Positions 26,260 to 35,301 of a DNA stretch of 64,000 nt are shown here, in pieces. Numbering within the stretch: the stretch's first letter is position 1; each line of letters opens with the position of its first letter. The stretch comes from Roseimicrobium sp. ORNL1 (GTDB taxonomy: Bacteria > Verrucomicrobiota > Verrucomicrobiia > Verrucomicrobiales > Verrucomicrobiaceae): contig NZ_CP049143.1 of the NCBI RefSeq assembly GCF_011044495.1, positions 2,170,001-2,234,000 on the forward strand, written 5' to 3'. A program made the translations under genes and the position numbers. Below the pieces are notes generated by a model, which was not told the origin of the DNA, made no database searches, and was given only the letters and a program-made list of their open reading frames with translations.

Positions 26260-26592
26260 CTAATGAGTGACAAAACCTTCCGCCGCCCATCGGAGTAGTA
26301 GTGAAACTGCAGAGCCCAGAAATATTAAAGATCCCGGAACGCCCCCCATCCATGCTATCGCAAAAAGACATCGATTCCCTCGATTCCCCTGAAGTTCCGA
26401 GGGGAACGAAAGAACAACGCCATACAATCTAACCCTGACCCTCCATGGTATGGGCTGAAGCGCCTTGGGTAAGGACTGCGACCTTGCCCAAACGGCATTC
26501 TCTTTCCAAATGCGCCACAACAACCATTGTTCCGCAGCCCAACCGGCCAAGAAAAATAACATGCCTGCTTTCGCGAGAAATTCGAAGAGCAT
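26260..26592 (-). CDS. Small two-helix membrane protein, hypothetical
   Basis: A 110-residue frame with two hydrophobic segments: residues about 5-25 ('KAGMLFFLAGWAAEQWLLW') and 85-105 ('GSLIFLGSAVSLLL'). A basic loop lies between them. I recognise no family and there is no good ribosome site. It is kept because the two membrane segments are convincing and no gene lies on the other strand, but it could be a chance frame. Confidence 0.4.
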   Translation of the reverse strand: MLFEFLAKAGMLFFLAGWAAEQWLLWRIWKENAVWARSQSLPKALQPIPWRVRVRLYGVVLSFPSELQGNRGNRCLFAIAWMGGVPGSLIFLGSAVSLLLRWAAEGFVTH

Positions 26593-26771
26593 TTGACTAC
26601 CAGCTATGAGTTTTACTGCACCCCAACACCTGTTTCTACCCGAGCGCCATGCCAATGGCAATGCCTTCGCAGTACCAAGCGGCAGTCAGTTTCATTTCAC
26701 GGCGGAGTGAAGTCAAAACGAAACGGCAGCTAAAGCAGCCGCTCCTTGAATTGCCGGGTTCTCCTGCATGC

Positions 26772-26810
26772 AAAAAGAAAGGCCGTCAGGTGGTTTTCCT
26801 GACGGCCTTT
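26772..26810 (-). terminator. Rho-independent terminator of gapA
   Basis: A perfect stem AAAGGCCGTCAGG / CCTGACGGCCTTT with a short loop, followed on the minus strand by TTTCTTTTTG. It is 40 bases past the GAPDH stop codon. Confidence 0.92.
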
Positions 26811-26850
26811 CGATGAATGATTTGCGGGAGTACCGCTGGCTTCGCCTACC

Positions 26851-27897
<1,047 letters not shown>

Positions 27898-28028
27898 CTA
27901 GGAGTGTATTGTGGTGTTTTGAAAGAGTACGCGTGTGAGGCGCGGGGGAGAAGGACTTAGGCCGAAATAGGGGGGGAGTCAAATGCAGCGTGTTCCGTGC
28001 CAGCCGGGCGGCCCGGGGGAGGGGAAAC

Positions 28029-28868
28029 CTAGGGAGAATGGATGGCCTCAATCATACGCATGGCTTGGGCGTTCGGCTTCACGTCGTGCACGCGGATGAC
28101 ATCCGCGCCAGCGTCACGCATCCACGCCGTGAGTGCCACGGTGGGCCAGTAGCGGGCGTTGGGGTCATTGTCCTGCAACAGCCGCGCTATCATGGACTTC
28201 CGCGAGACACCCACCGCCAGCACACAGTCACTCACCCGGAGTTCCGGCAGAGCGCGCAGCAGGGCCAGATTGTGCTCTTGTGTCTTCCCAAAGCCGAAAC
28301 CGGGGTCCAAGGCCACGCTGGCGGGGGAGACGCCGGCCTCGGCGAGATTTGCCAGTCGGCTGGCAAAAAATTCACGGACCTCGCGCACCACGTCGGTGTA
28401 GACTGGATTGGCCTGCATGGTGCGTGGCGTGCCCTGCATGTGCATGAGGATGAGTCCGGCCCCGGTCTCGGCGGCGGCACGCACCATATCCGGGTCGGAG
28501 AAGCCGGTGACGTCATTGATGATGTCCGCACCTGCAGCCACGGCGGCGCGGGCGACTTCTGCCTTCATGGTGTCCACGGAAATGAGGGCATGTGTCTGTG
28601 CACGAAGTTTCTCGATGGCTGGGACGATGCGCCGAATTTCCTCTGCGGCACTCACTGGGTCTGCCCCGGGCCGGGTGGACTCACCGCCGATGTCCAGGAT
28701 ATCCGCACCCTCTGCGACCATCTCGAGGGCGTGGGCCGCCGCGCTTTGCAGATCGAAATATTTCCCGCCGTCCGAAAACGAGTCAGGGGTGACATTCAGC
28801 ACCCCCATGATCATGCCTCGCTTGCTGAGGTCGTGATGCTTGCTGCCGATGCGCCAAATGCGGGACAT
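28029..28868 (-). CDS. folP: Dihydropteroate synthase
   Basis: The folate-pathway enzyme that joins 6-hydroxymethyl-dihydropterin pyrophosphate and p-aminobenzoate. The 279-residue product shows 'IMGVLNVTPDSFSDGG' (residues 20-35), 'ADILDIGGESTRPGA' (55-69), 'SVDTMKAEVARAA', 'IINDVTG' and 'LDPGFGFGKT' in the pterin site, plus 'GVSRKSMI' for sulfonamide/pABA contacts and a C-terminal 'VIRVHDV'. The ATG at 28868 begins a short strand leading into 'RGMIMGVLNV'; the frame is open further upstream, but that region is not DHPS-like and overlaps the next gene on the other strand. Confidence 0.96.
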   Translation of the reverse strand: MSRIWRIGSKHHDLSKRGMIMGVLNVTPDSFSDGGKYFDLQSAAAHALEMVAEGADILDIGGESTRPGADPVSAAEEIRRIVPAIEKLRAQTHALISVDTMKAEVARAAVAAGADIINDVTGFSDPDMVRAAAETGAGLILMHMQGTPRTMQANPVYTDVVREVREFFASRLANLAEAGVSPASVALDPGFGFGKTQEHNLALLRALPELRVSDCVLAVGVSRKSMIARLLQDNDPNARYWPTVALTAWMRDAGADVIRVHDVKPNAQAMRMIEAIHSP

Positions 28869-29067
28869 GCTTGTCCGTAGCAGGCTGCGTGGTGCATTCA
28901 AGAGGACTGACGGTGAATCAGTTTTGTGAGGGATTTGGAGCTGCAGAGCGAGCAACGCCGGCCAGAGGCCAGCGCTCCCAAGGGCCGTGCTCGCTTCGTT
29001 CGCGTCATGTTTCATGAATGACGAACTGCCATTCGACATTGGGGAGGGGTTGCCTACCTTTGTCGCC

Positions 29068-30729
29068 ATGTCACGCGCCTCCGTTCTGCTGTTCGTCCTC
29101 CTTGTTCTTGGCATCGGACTTGGTCTGGTGCTCAAAGACGGGCGCAGCGCCTCAAAAAAGAACACGCCTGCTGCGTTAGCATCCGGGATGGCAGAGGCAC
29201 AGAAAACTGCTGCGTCGCCTGCTTTGCCACCGTCTGCCCAAGCTCCACTTCCGCCGGCATCCGCACCGACAGATCTCGCGGAAGCAGCCTCCGCCATGCA
29301 GAACCTTGCCACCAGGGAGGGAGCGGCGCCTGCGGCGACCGAAAGTGCAGCCACCGATGCCGGCAAGTCCATCAAGGTGCTGGAGGAGCAGATCGAGTAC
29401 CTGCAGGGCCAGGTGGACATTTTGCGGAAGGAGAACTCCACGCTTCTAGACAGGCTGGCCACGCTCACCGCACCGGCAACGGGCAAAGGCGCGATGCCAC
29501 AGCAAGCGCCACAGTCGCAGAAGAATCCCTCCGCCTGTGAACCGCCGAAGCCAGAGGCGGAAGGCGAGGCACCCGACTTCGTGGGTGTAGGCATTGAGCT
29601 GGTGAAGATTCGTGAGCTGAAGGATGTGCCCATTCCCACCATCAGCGTGGATCGCACTGCGGTGCAGAAGCACATCGCAAAGTGGCTGGAAACGCAGTTC
29701 CCCGCGGACCATGGAAAGCTGCAGGGCCGCGCTCTCACTGCCTTGGGCGCGATTCCTGAGCCCGTGGACACGGTGGCGTTGAAGGCGCAGTTCCTTTCCC
29801 ACCAGATTGGCGCGTGGTATGTGCCGGAGGAGCAGTCGCTGTATCTCGCGTCCGAAGGGGAGATTCCCGTGGGTATGGAGCGCCGGGAGAATGCGCTCGG
29901 TCTTGCTTACGGGTATCTCTTCAAACGCTTTGGCAGCAAGCTCTTCCCCAGCGGAGCGAAGCCGCTCACGCTGGACGCACGCCTCGCGCATGAAACTGTG
30001 CTGGCGGGTGATGCCTCCCTCACACGCTTCCTGCATGCGCTGAAGCATCCGCACACGGGTGGTGGTGGTGGCGTGGGAGAGGATCCTGATGATCCCTCGC
30101 GCTCGGTGCCCATTCCGAATTTCCTGCGCCAGCTTGAGCTTGCAGCATTCAACGCGGGCTTCGATTTCATGCAGGCCCTGCACAGCATCGGTGAGTGGGA
30201 ACAAGTGAATGCCGCCTACTCTCGCACGCCCATTGCTGGTGCTGAGATTCTCGACCCGCAGTTGTATCTGAATGAGACACCCTTTGCTTTGCAGCCAATT
30301 GAGTTTGCGGACGTGAAGGTGAATGGGGCGGATCCCTTCTGGCAGGATACGCTGGGACCGCTGGCCACGGTGATTTTCCTGCGTGCCCATGCGCCCGAGC
30401 CCATTGCTGCAGATACCGCACCCGGTTGGGCGAATGACAAGCTCTTCACCTACGCTGCCGGCGACAAGCCACGCGGCCATGCGGTGTGGCAGACCTTGTG
30501 GCGCGACAGCAATGCGGCGGACGCTTTCTTCTCCGCCATGCGCGACGCCCAACTCAGCCGCTACAAGGGCAGCAAGGCCGCAGCGAATGCTCCCTCCGGT
30601 GTCTTCATGCTCGAAACGGGCGACCGCACGGTGATCATGCAGCGCACGAACAAGGGCTACGGTGTGCTCTTTGTGGATGCCGCAGATGCCGGTTTCGCGA
30701 AGGCGGCGGTGGAGAAGTTTGCGAAGTGA
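29068..30729 (+). CDS. Membrane-anchored protein with coiled coil and degenerate peptidase-like region
   Basis: A 553-residue protein with an N-terminal membrane anchor (residues 5-24, 'SVLLFVLLVLGIGLGLVL'). Then come an Ala/Pro-rich linker and a coiled coil near residues 100-135 ('LEEQIEYLQGQVDILRKENSTLL'). The globular remainder has a layout reminiscent of secreted metallopeptidase-like proteins: 'GAWYVPEEQSLYLASEG', then 'RRENALGLAYGYLFKRF', then 'DARLAHETVLAGDASLTRFL'. No HExxH zinc motif is present where one would expect it, so it is likely not an active peptidase. Function unknown. Divergent from folP. Confidence 0.7.
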   Translation: MSRASVLLFVLLVLGIGLGLVLKDGRSASKKNTPAALASGMAEAQKTAASPALPPSAQAPLPPASAPTDLAEAASAMQNLATREGAAPAATESAATDAGKSIKVLEEQIEYLQGQVDILRKENSTLLDRLATLTAPATGKGAMPQQAPQSQKNPSACEPPKPEAEGEAPDFVGVGIELVKIRELKDVPIPTISVDRTAVQKHIAKWLETQFPADHGKLQGRALTALGAIPEPVDTVALKAQFLSHQIGAWYVPEEQSLYLASEGEIPVGMERRENALGLAYGYLFKRFGSKLFPSGAKPLTLDARLAHETVLAGDASLTRFLHALKHPHTGGGGGVGEDPDDPSRSVPIPNFLRQLELAAFNAGFDFMQALHSIGEWEQVNAAYSRTPIAGAEILDPQLYLNETPFALQPIEFADVKVNGADPFWQDTLGPLATVIFLRAHAPEPIAADTAPGWANDKLFTYAAGDKPRGHAVWQTLWRDSNAADAFFSAMRDAQLSRYKGSKAAANAPSGVFMLETGDRTVIMQRTNKGYGVLFVDAADAGFAKAAVEKFAK

Positions 30730-30736
30730 GTGGGGA

Positions 30737-30905
30737 GTTGATGGTCTATGGTCGATCGTTGATAGCCTGAGGGAGTTGGGTGTGGTCACCTGCATTGATC
30801 CAACGCAGAGACACAGAGACGCAGAGGAACTGCGGAGACTGAGAATTTGTCAGCCTCTCAATTTTGTTCCCTCAGGCTATCAACGATCAACAATAGACCA
30901 TCAAC
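30737..30905. repeat. Palindromic intergenic element
   Basis: Arms 30737-30774 and 30868-30905 are inverted repeats of 38 bases with two mismatches. The centre contains AACGCAGAGACACAGAG, a motif shared with the element at 45041-45206. It lies between converging genes and overlaps their 3' ends only at the edges. Confidence 0.85.
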
Positions 30906-30911
30906 CGCGCC

Positions 30912-31880
30912 TCAATACAGCGTCCACGGCCGGAAGTAGTCCAGCAGGATGAGATTCTTGCCAGGTTCCCAGCCGGGCAGGTTTCGTTTCACCTCCGGGA
31001 AGTTCGATTGTGCGCTGAAGCGGAAGCCCTTTTCAGCGGGGATGAAGAAGTTGTCCTGATGGCTGGGCAACACGTACTTGGGCTTCAGAATTTTGACGGT
31101 TTCCGCAAGACTCCTGCGCGGGTCGGGGAGGGCCACGCCGGTGATGGCGAGATCCACAGGGGTGACTTCCCTCTGCTGCAGGGCCTGCACCATGCCGGAG
31201 GAGACGAAGATGCGCTTGCCGCCCATGGTGATGATGAAGGCGAGAGGCTCACCTGCCACCCAGTCGCGAGCACGCCTTGGAGGCGTTTCGGGCGGCTCGG
31301 TTTTGCGTCCCGGCATGATCTCCGCGCCACAGAGCCGGTCATGCTCGGTGTAGAGCGCTTGTACGGTCACGCTGTCGAATTGTCTGGTCTCGTGCGATGC
31401 CAGCGTGGGATTCGGCTGCGTGAGGATGGGCACAAGCTGCCAGTCCGGCACCTGCTTGAGTGATTTCACGAGGTTGCAGCTCGTGGGTGAGGCCACGATC
31501 CTGGCGCCGGTGCGCTGCGCGATGATGGGAACATCCAGCAGGTGATCGATGTGGCCGTGCGTCACCAGGATGAGATCCACGGTCGCGGGGAAGTTGCGCA
31601 TGGCCCAGTCGATGCGGCTCTTGTTGGGCGTCACCTCACCGACGAGGTAATTGCGAAGGGGCGGACGGGAGAAGAAGGGGTCCACCAGCACGGTGGCATC
31701 ACTGCTCTGGAGCAGGTAGCCATTCACCCCGAGGTAGGTCACTCGCACGCCCGAGTCGGGGGACACGGGCACATCCGCCACCACCGTGTCCTTGAATTTC
31801 CCGATGCCGGGTCCTGCACAACTGGTGCACAACCCAAAGCAAGCGGCCAGAAGCAGAGAGCGCACGGCGGGAAGAGTCAT
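30912..31880 (-). CDS. MBL-fold metallo-hydrolase lipoprotein
   Basis: A 322-residue metallo-beta-lactamase-fold hydrolase with a lipoprotein signal: 'LLLAACFGLCTSCAGPG' gives a lipobox with Cys near residue 20. The zinc motif H-x-H-x-D-H is visible as 'THGHIDHLLD', followed by 'TEHDR' and a late 'PSHQDNFF' which supplies another His. The family includes many hydrolases without a known substrate; similarity to UlaG/PhnP-like folds ('VNGYLLQSSDATVLVDPFFSR') is likely. The mature protein should sit in the periplasm or outer membrane. The start at 31880 is chosen for the signal. Confidence 0.88.
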   Translation of the reverse strand: MTLPAVRSLLLAACFGLCTSCAGPGIGKFKDTVVADVPVSPDSGVRVTYLGVNGYLLQSSDATVLVDPFFSRPPLRNYLVGEVTPNKSRIDWAMRNFPATVDLILVTHGHIDHLLDVPIIAQRTGARIVASPTSCNLVKSLKQVPDWQLVPILTQPNPTLASHETRQFDSVTVQALYTEHDRLCGAEIMPGRKTEPPETPPRRARDWVAGEPLAFIITMGGKRIFVSSGMVQALQQREVTPVDLAITGVALPDPRRSLAETVKILKPKYVLPSHQDNFFIPAEKGFRFSAQSNFPEVKRNLPGWEPGKNLILLDYFRPWTLY

Positions 31881-32014
31881 GGCGGGAAAGATGCACAGAG
31901 CACACCAGAATCGCATCTGGCAGGCAAGATCTTTGGACGAAGGTGCACGAGAACGAAACTTGGCAAACCGGGTGCCACGGAACAGGTTGCGCCTGCCCTG
32001 CCTAGACCTCACCC

Positions 32015-32458
32015 ATGCCCGACCTCCTCAAGTTTCTCATCCTGGATGGACACAGCGTGATCTACGCTTGGGAGGAACTGCGCAAGCTGCACCTGCGGGC
32101 GGCAAAACGCTACCTCGCGCGTGAGGAACTCCTCAAGCGCATGCGCACCCTGCAGGACATGCGAGGCGAGCGGGTGGTGGTGGTCTTTGATGGCATCGGC
32201 ACCAAGATTTCCGAGAGCCGGGAGAAGGACGATGTGCAGGTCTTCTATGCGGATGCGGGGCACACGGCGGATGCGCTCATCGAGCAGCTCGCGGCGAAGT
32301 ATGCCGGTACTTATGCCATCCGTGTGTGCACGGCGGACAGGATGATCTGGGATGGCATCAGTGCCTCGGGTGCGAACTGGATTTCGCCGGATCTGCTCAG
32401 GCATGAAGTGGAGCAGGCGGAGAGTGAGGTGGCGAGGAAGACTGGGAAGAAGCGGTAG
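32015..32458 (+). CDS. NYN-domain (YacP/Rae1-like) ribonuclease
   Basis: A 147-residue PIN-like NYN protein. It has 'LILDGHSVIYAW' at the start, where the conserved Asp and following residues bind metal, then 'ERVVVVFDGIGTKISES', 'VQVFYADAGHTADALIEQLA' with two more acidic residues, and 'IRVCTADRMIWDGISASGANWISPDLL'. This is the layout of Bacillus YacP (Rae1), a ribosome-associated endoribonuclease; the exact role here is inferred. It is divergent from the MBL gene with 134 bases between starts. Confidence 0.88.
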   Translation: MPDLLKFLILDGHSVIYAWEELRKLHLRAAKRYLAREELLKRMRTLQDMRGERVVVVFDGIGTKISESREKDDVQVFYADAGHTADALIEQLAAKYAGTYAIRVCTADRMIWDGISASGANWISPDLLRHEVEQAESEVARKTGKKR

Positions 32459-32582
32459 GAGGTTAGGCCTTCTGGCCTGACGGTGGGCGTTGGGTCTTCC
32501 GACCCGACGATAGTAGCGATTATTTCTGATGGTCGGGTCAGAAGACCCAACATCCCTGTCAGGCCGGAAGGCCTAACCTCCG
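32458..32582. repeat. Palindromic intergenic element
   Basis: A 125-base near-palindrome: GGAGGTTAGGCCTT on the left pairs with AAGGCCTAACCTCC on the right, and the inner TTGGGTCTTCCGACCCGAC pairs with GTCGGGTCAGAAGACCCAA. It lies between two converging genes (stops at 32458 and 32596). Confidence 0.85.
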
Positions 32583-32595
32583 TCTGAGATAGCTG

Positions 32596-33507
32596 CTATT
32601 TCAAGTGCTCCAGGAAAAACCCGAAGATATCTGGATGCTTCACATCCTTCGCGCCGGTGTAGTTGAACTCGTAGGGTGCGCCCACGCTCTTGAGCTTTTC
32701 CACCAGGCCGGCGCCGAAGTTTGCGGAGTGGGGTGGGTCCTTGGCGGGTTGGCCCATGGCGGGTACGGAATCGTAGAAGAGATACACGGGCGGGTCGTCT
32801 GCGGTGGCGAGCAGGTAGGGTGAGAACTTCTCAATCCACGGCATGAGGGTTTCGCGTTTGTCGAGGAAAGCCTGGTAGCTCGGCAGGGCGAAGGCGTGGT
32901 TGCCGTATTCGTTGTTGGAAATCCAGTCGCGCATCTGCTTTGGATCCAGTGAGGTCTGCGGCACGAAGGTGATGGCGCAGAGCAGACGCGTGGATTCACG
33001 GGCGATGGGGTCCGCGCTCTTCGGGTCGGCCAGGTCCGGGTGATAGGCAAGCCACAGCGTGGTGAATCCACCTGCCGAGCCACCGCAGCCGACGATGCGT
33101 GTCTTGTCGATGTTCCACTCGCCGGCCTTGCTGCGCACGAACTGCAATGCACGGGCTGCATCATCGAGACAGGCCTTCACGGGCGGGTCGATCTTCTCCT
33201 CGATGGCATTTGGAATGAGCCGGTAGTTGATGGACACGACGGAGATGCCGGACTCCAGACACTTCGCGAGGAAGTCAGGGTTCGCCTTGTCTCCATTCAT
33301 CCATCCACCGCCGTGCACGAAGAACATAAGCGGGGTGGGCTTGCCTGCCTCCTTGGCGGACTTCGTCTGGTAGAAATCCAGCACCTGCCGCGCATGCTTG
33401 CCGTAGGGCACGTTGGCCTGGGTGGGGGTGGGGGATTGGGCCTGCAACGCCGTGGTGAGCGCTGCGGCAAGAAGGGATGCAAGACCAAGTCTGGCGATGA
33501 AGGTCAT
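32596..33507 (-). CDS. Secreted alpha/beta hydrolase
   Basis: A 303-residue esterase/lipase-like hydrolase with a signal peptide (residues 1-23, Ala-rich). It has the oxyanion-hole motif 'FFVHGGGWMNGDK' (HGGG, about residues 62-74) and the nucleophile elbow 'GCGGSAGGFTTLW' (G-G-S-A-G, about 142-154). A likely Asp is near 'YLFYDSVPAMG' and a catalytic His in 'KDVKHPDIFGFF'. This is the hormone-sensitive-lipase or BD-FAE-like type, found often in polysaccharide-degrading bacteria. Substrate unknown. Confidence 0.9.
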   Translation of the reverse strand: MTFIARLGLASLLAAALTTALQAQSPTPTQANVPYGKHARQVLDFYQTKSAKEAGKPTPLMFFVHGGGWMNGDKANPDFLAKCLESGISVVSINYRLIPNAIEEKIDPPVKACLDDAARALQFVRSKAGEWNIDKTRIVGCGGSAGGFTTLWLAYHPDLADPKSADPIARESTRLLCAITFVPQTSLDPKQMRDWISNNEYGNHAFALPSYQAFLDKRETLMPWIEKFSPYLLATADDPPVYLFYDSVPAMGQPAKDPPHSANFGAGLVEKLKSVGAPYEFNYTGAKDVKHPDIFGFFLEHLK

Positions 33508-33832
33508 GAGGAGAGGTGTGGTGTGCCGGTATTTCGAGGGTGGTCGTGGGAATGCAACTGTGGTGTGGAGGGAAGTGTGCGAGTTCGGGATCGAAGCTCC
33601 CAGATGCTGACGCGTAGCGTCCTTGGACTGCGGCAGCCTGCTGCCGCTTTGAAGAGTCTGCAGCCTGCTGCAGCGATGGCGACACTCGCCGGTGATCTCA
33701 CGCTGCCAGAAACCATAGGCGACTTCGTCGCAATGAAGCGTGCAGCAGGCTGCACTTCAGGAAAGCGGCAGCAGGCTGCGCGCAGTCCAATGCCTTCGGC
33801 TCCAGCTTTTGTTGCTAGTTCGGTCCGCCGCG
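33508..33832. other. Intergenic region dominated by a palindromic element
   Basis: A 325-base gap between two minus-strand genes. Almost all of 33624-33788 is one palindromic element; nothing else is recognised. Confidence 0.6.
33624..33788. repeat. Palindromic intergenic element rich in GCAGCAGGCTGC motifs
   Basis: The left arm (from GGACTGCGGCAGCCTGCTGC at 33624) and the right arm (ending in the reverse complement near 33788) are inverted repeats. Each contains two tandem CAGCCTGCTGC-type blocks. The middle ~70 bases are less symmetric. Confidence 0.75.
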
Positions 33833-34348
33833 CTAGCCCGGACTCAACCCCAGGATTTCATTCCGGCTTTCCCGCAACCATGCTTGCTGTTCCTCGGTGT
33901 CTGGAACGGACACACCTCGGGCCTTGGTAATGTGATTGAATGCGTCATCGGGCTCGAAGCCTGCGAAGAGTAAAACACTCGCAACCATCAAGCTGGCACG
34001 GCCAATCCCGGCGCGGCAGTGAATGACGGTGTTGATCCCGCCTGCGGTAGTTTCATAGAGCATGGACGAGAGTTCGCGGAAGTCATGAATGGAAGAAGGC
34101 ACACCGCGATCTCCGATGGGGAAGGAGAGAAACTGAATGCCGTGTGTGGCGCAGAGTTCCGATTCCGAGCCCAGTCCCAACTCCCGCGCTTCTTCCGGTT
34201 CAAGAAGCGAGACAATGCGATCAATGCCCATCTCCGACAGTTGGGAAAACTGTTCATCGATCCATTCTCCAGGTACTGGCCTGGCCATGATGGCAAGGAA
34301 ACCAGAACCGATTCGTTCAACGATGTAGATTTGAGGTTCGAATGCCAT
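33833..34348 (-). CDS. Dual-specificity/tyrosine phosphatase family protein
   Basis: A 171-residue phosphatase. The signature C-x5-R loop is 'HCRAGIGRAS' (His-Cys-x-Ala-Gly-x-Gly-Arg, about residues 110-119). A general acid Asp is likely in 'FPIGDRGVPS' (about 77-86). There is no signal peptide. Bacterial members of this size act on phosphoproteins or phosphoinositides; the target is unknown. The next minus-strand gene upstream ends 33 bases before its start. Confidence 0.9.
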   Translation of the reverse strand: MAFEPQIYIVERIGSGFLAIMARPVPGEWIDEQFSQLSEMGIDRIVSLLEPEEARELGLGSESELCATHGIQFLSFPIGDRGVPSSIHDFRELSSMLYETTAGGINTVIHCRAGIGRASLMVASVLLFAGFEPDDAFNHITKARGVSVPDTEEQQAWLRESRNEILGLSPG

Positions 34349-34381
34349 GAGCGAGGTGAGAGACTGCCTTAATTGCGCCTG

Positions 34382-34927
34382 CTACCCCAAACTATCGGGA
34401 TACTTGAAGTCTAGTTTTGCCATGAAGTCGACCAGTTGCCAGCAGTCCCAGGCTTCGAATTCGTCGGACGCGTAAGCTTTGGATTCGCCGTCGAAGTCTT
34501 CGGCGCCATGATCCACGAGATAGCGTTCGATGTCTTTTTCCTGCACACCCGGCCACGCAGAGCAGATGGCTTTTGCATTCCCACGCCACTTGTGCCGTTC
34601 TTGTTCGGAAACTTCTCCCCAGTATTCGGGCAAACTGTTGAAGCAGTCCGTTTCCACGCCGGAGCGATAGAAGATGTACATCCAGAGGTCATCGTCATGG
34701 ATGTGGAAATAGAATGCCGGGCACTGGATTGTCGCTGAGATGGCCTCAACGGCCTCACCAGGATCTTCTGCATCCCCATCCATCATCATGATGGTCCGCT
34801 CTGGGGAGGATACGTGAAATTGTACCTCGGTGAGTGATTTGGGGTAGGTATCGCGGAGCGCAGAGACTGCTCGCGAAACGTCTGATTCCGGTGCGAGGAA
34901 GGCGCCAAGTTGAAGGAAGAGACCCAT
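34382..34927 (-). CDS. Conserved hypothetical acidic protein
   Basis: A 181-residue, strongly acidic cytoplasmic protein with many aromatic residues ('HIHDDDLWMYIFYRSG', 'FEAWDCWQLVDFM'). No domain is recognised. The composition and size resemble immunity-type or SMI1-like proteins, but I see no matching motif and no toxin gene adjacent. It is 33 bases from the downstream phosphatase gene on the same strand, so the two may be co-transcribed. Confidence 0.6.
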   Translation of the reverse strand: MGLFLQLGAFLAPESDVSRAVSALRDTYPKSLTEVQFHVSSPERTIMMMDGDAEDPGEAVEAISATIQCPAFYFHIHDDDLWMYIFYRSGVETDCFNSLPEYWGEVSEQERHKWRGNAKAICSAWPGVQEKDIERYLVDHGAEDFDGESKAYASDEFEAWDCWQLVDFMAKLDFKYPDSLG

Positions 34928-35227
34928 GATGTGGATTGGATAGGTGATGCATCAAGCTAGTGGCCAGTCGGGTGTGCCGTCGAGTGAAAGTGGTGTCAGC
35001 AAAGAGGTCGTCCGCGCCGCGAGGTTCCGTTTCCCGATAAAAGCGGCGAGGGACTGCTGGTTGCAGGGGTATTTCATCCGGATGCTCCGCCCACGAAATT
35101 AGGAGGCCGACGCAGCAGCCCCTACCAGCCAATAGGTGGGCTGCATCATGGACCGGAGGCGCACGATTTTCATTCCTTCGCCTGCGTTCGGCGTACGCTC
35201 AGGTGGGCCCGACATGAAGGACTCCAA

Positions 35228-35255
35228 CAAAAAAGCTGGAGCAGGCTCCAGCTTT
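35228..35255 (-). terminator. Rho-independent terminator of the pilT operon
   Basis: A perfect stem AAAGCTGGAG / CTCCAGCTTT with a 4-base loop, followed on the minus strand by TTTTTGTTGG. It lies about 50 bases after the stop at 35302. Confidence 0.9.
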
Positions 35256-35301
35256 CAAGTTTTGGGATTGCGGGTCCGCGAAGTCGTCTCCGAGCGCTGC
35301 C

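Noticed and set aside
28869-29771. An upstream extension of the folP frame
   Set aside because: It reads antisense to the membrane-anchored protein and has no similarity to dihydropteroate synthase.
30783-30850. ACAGAGACGCAGAG repeats as a possible CRISPR
   Set aside because: Units are adjacent and short without spacers of even length; they belong to the palindromic element. No cas genes are present.
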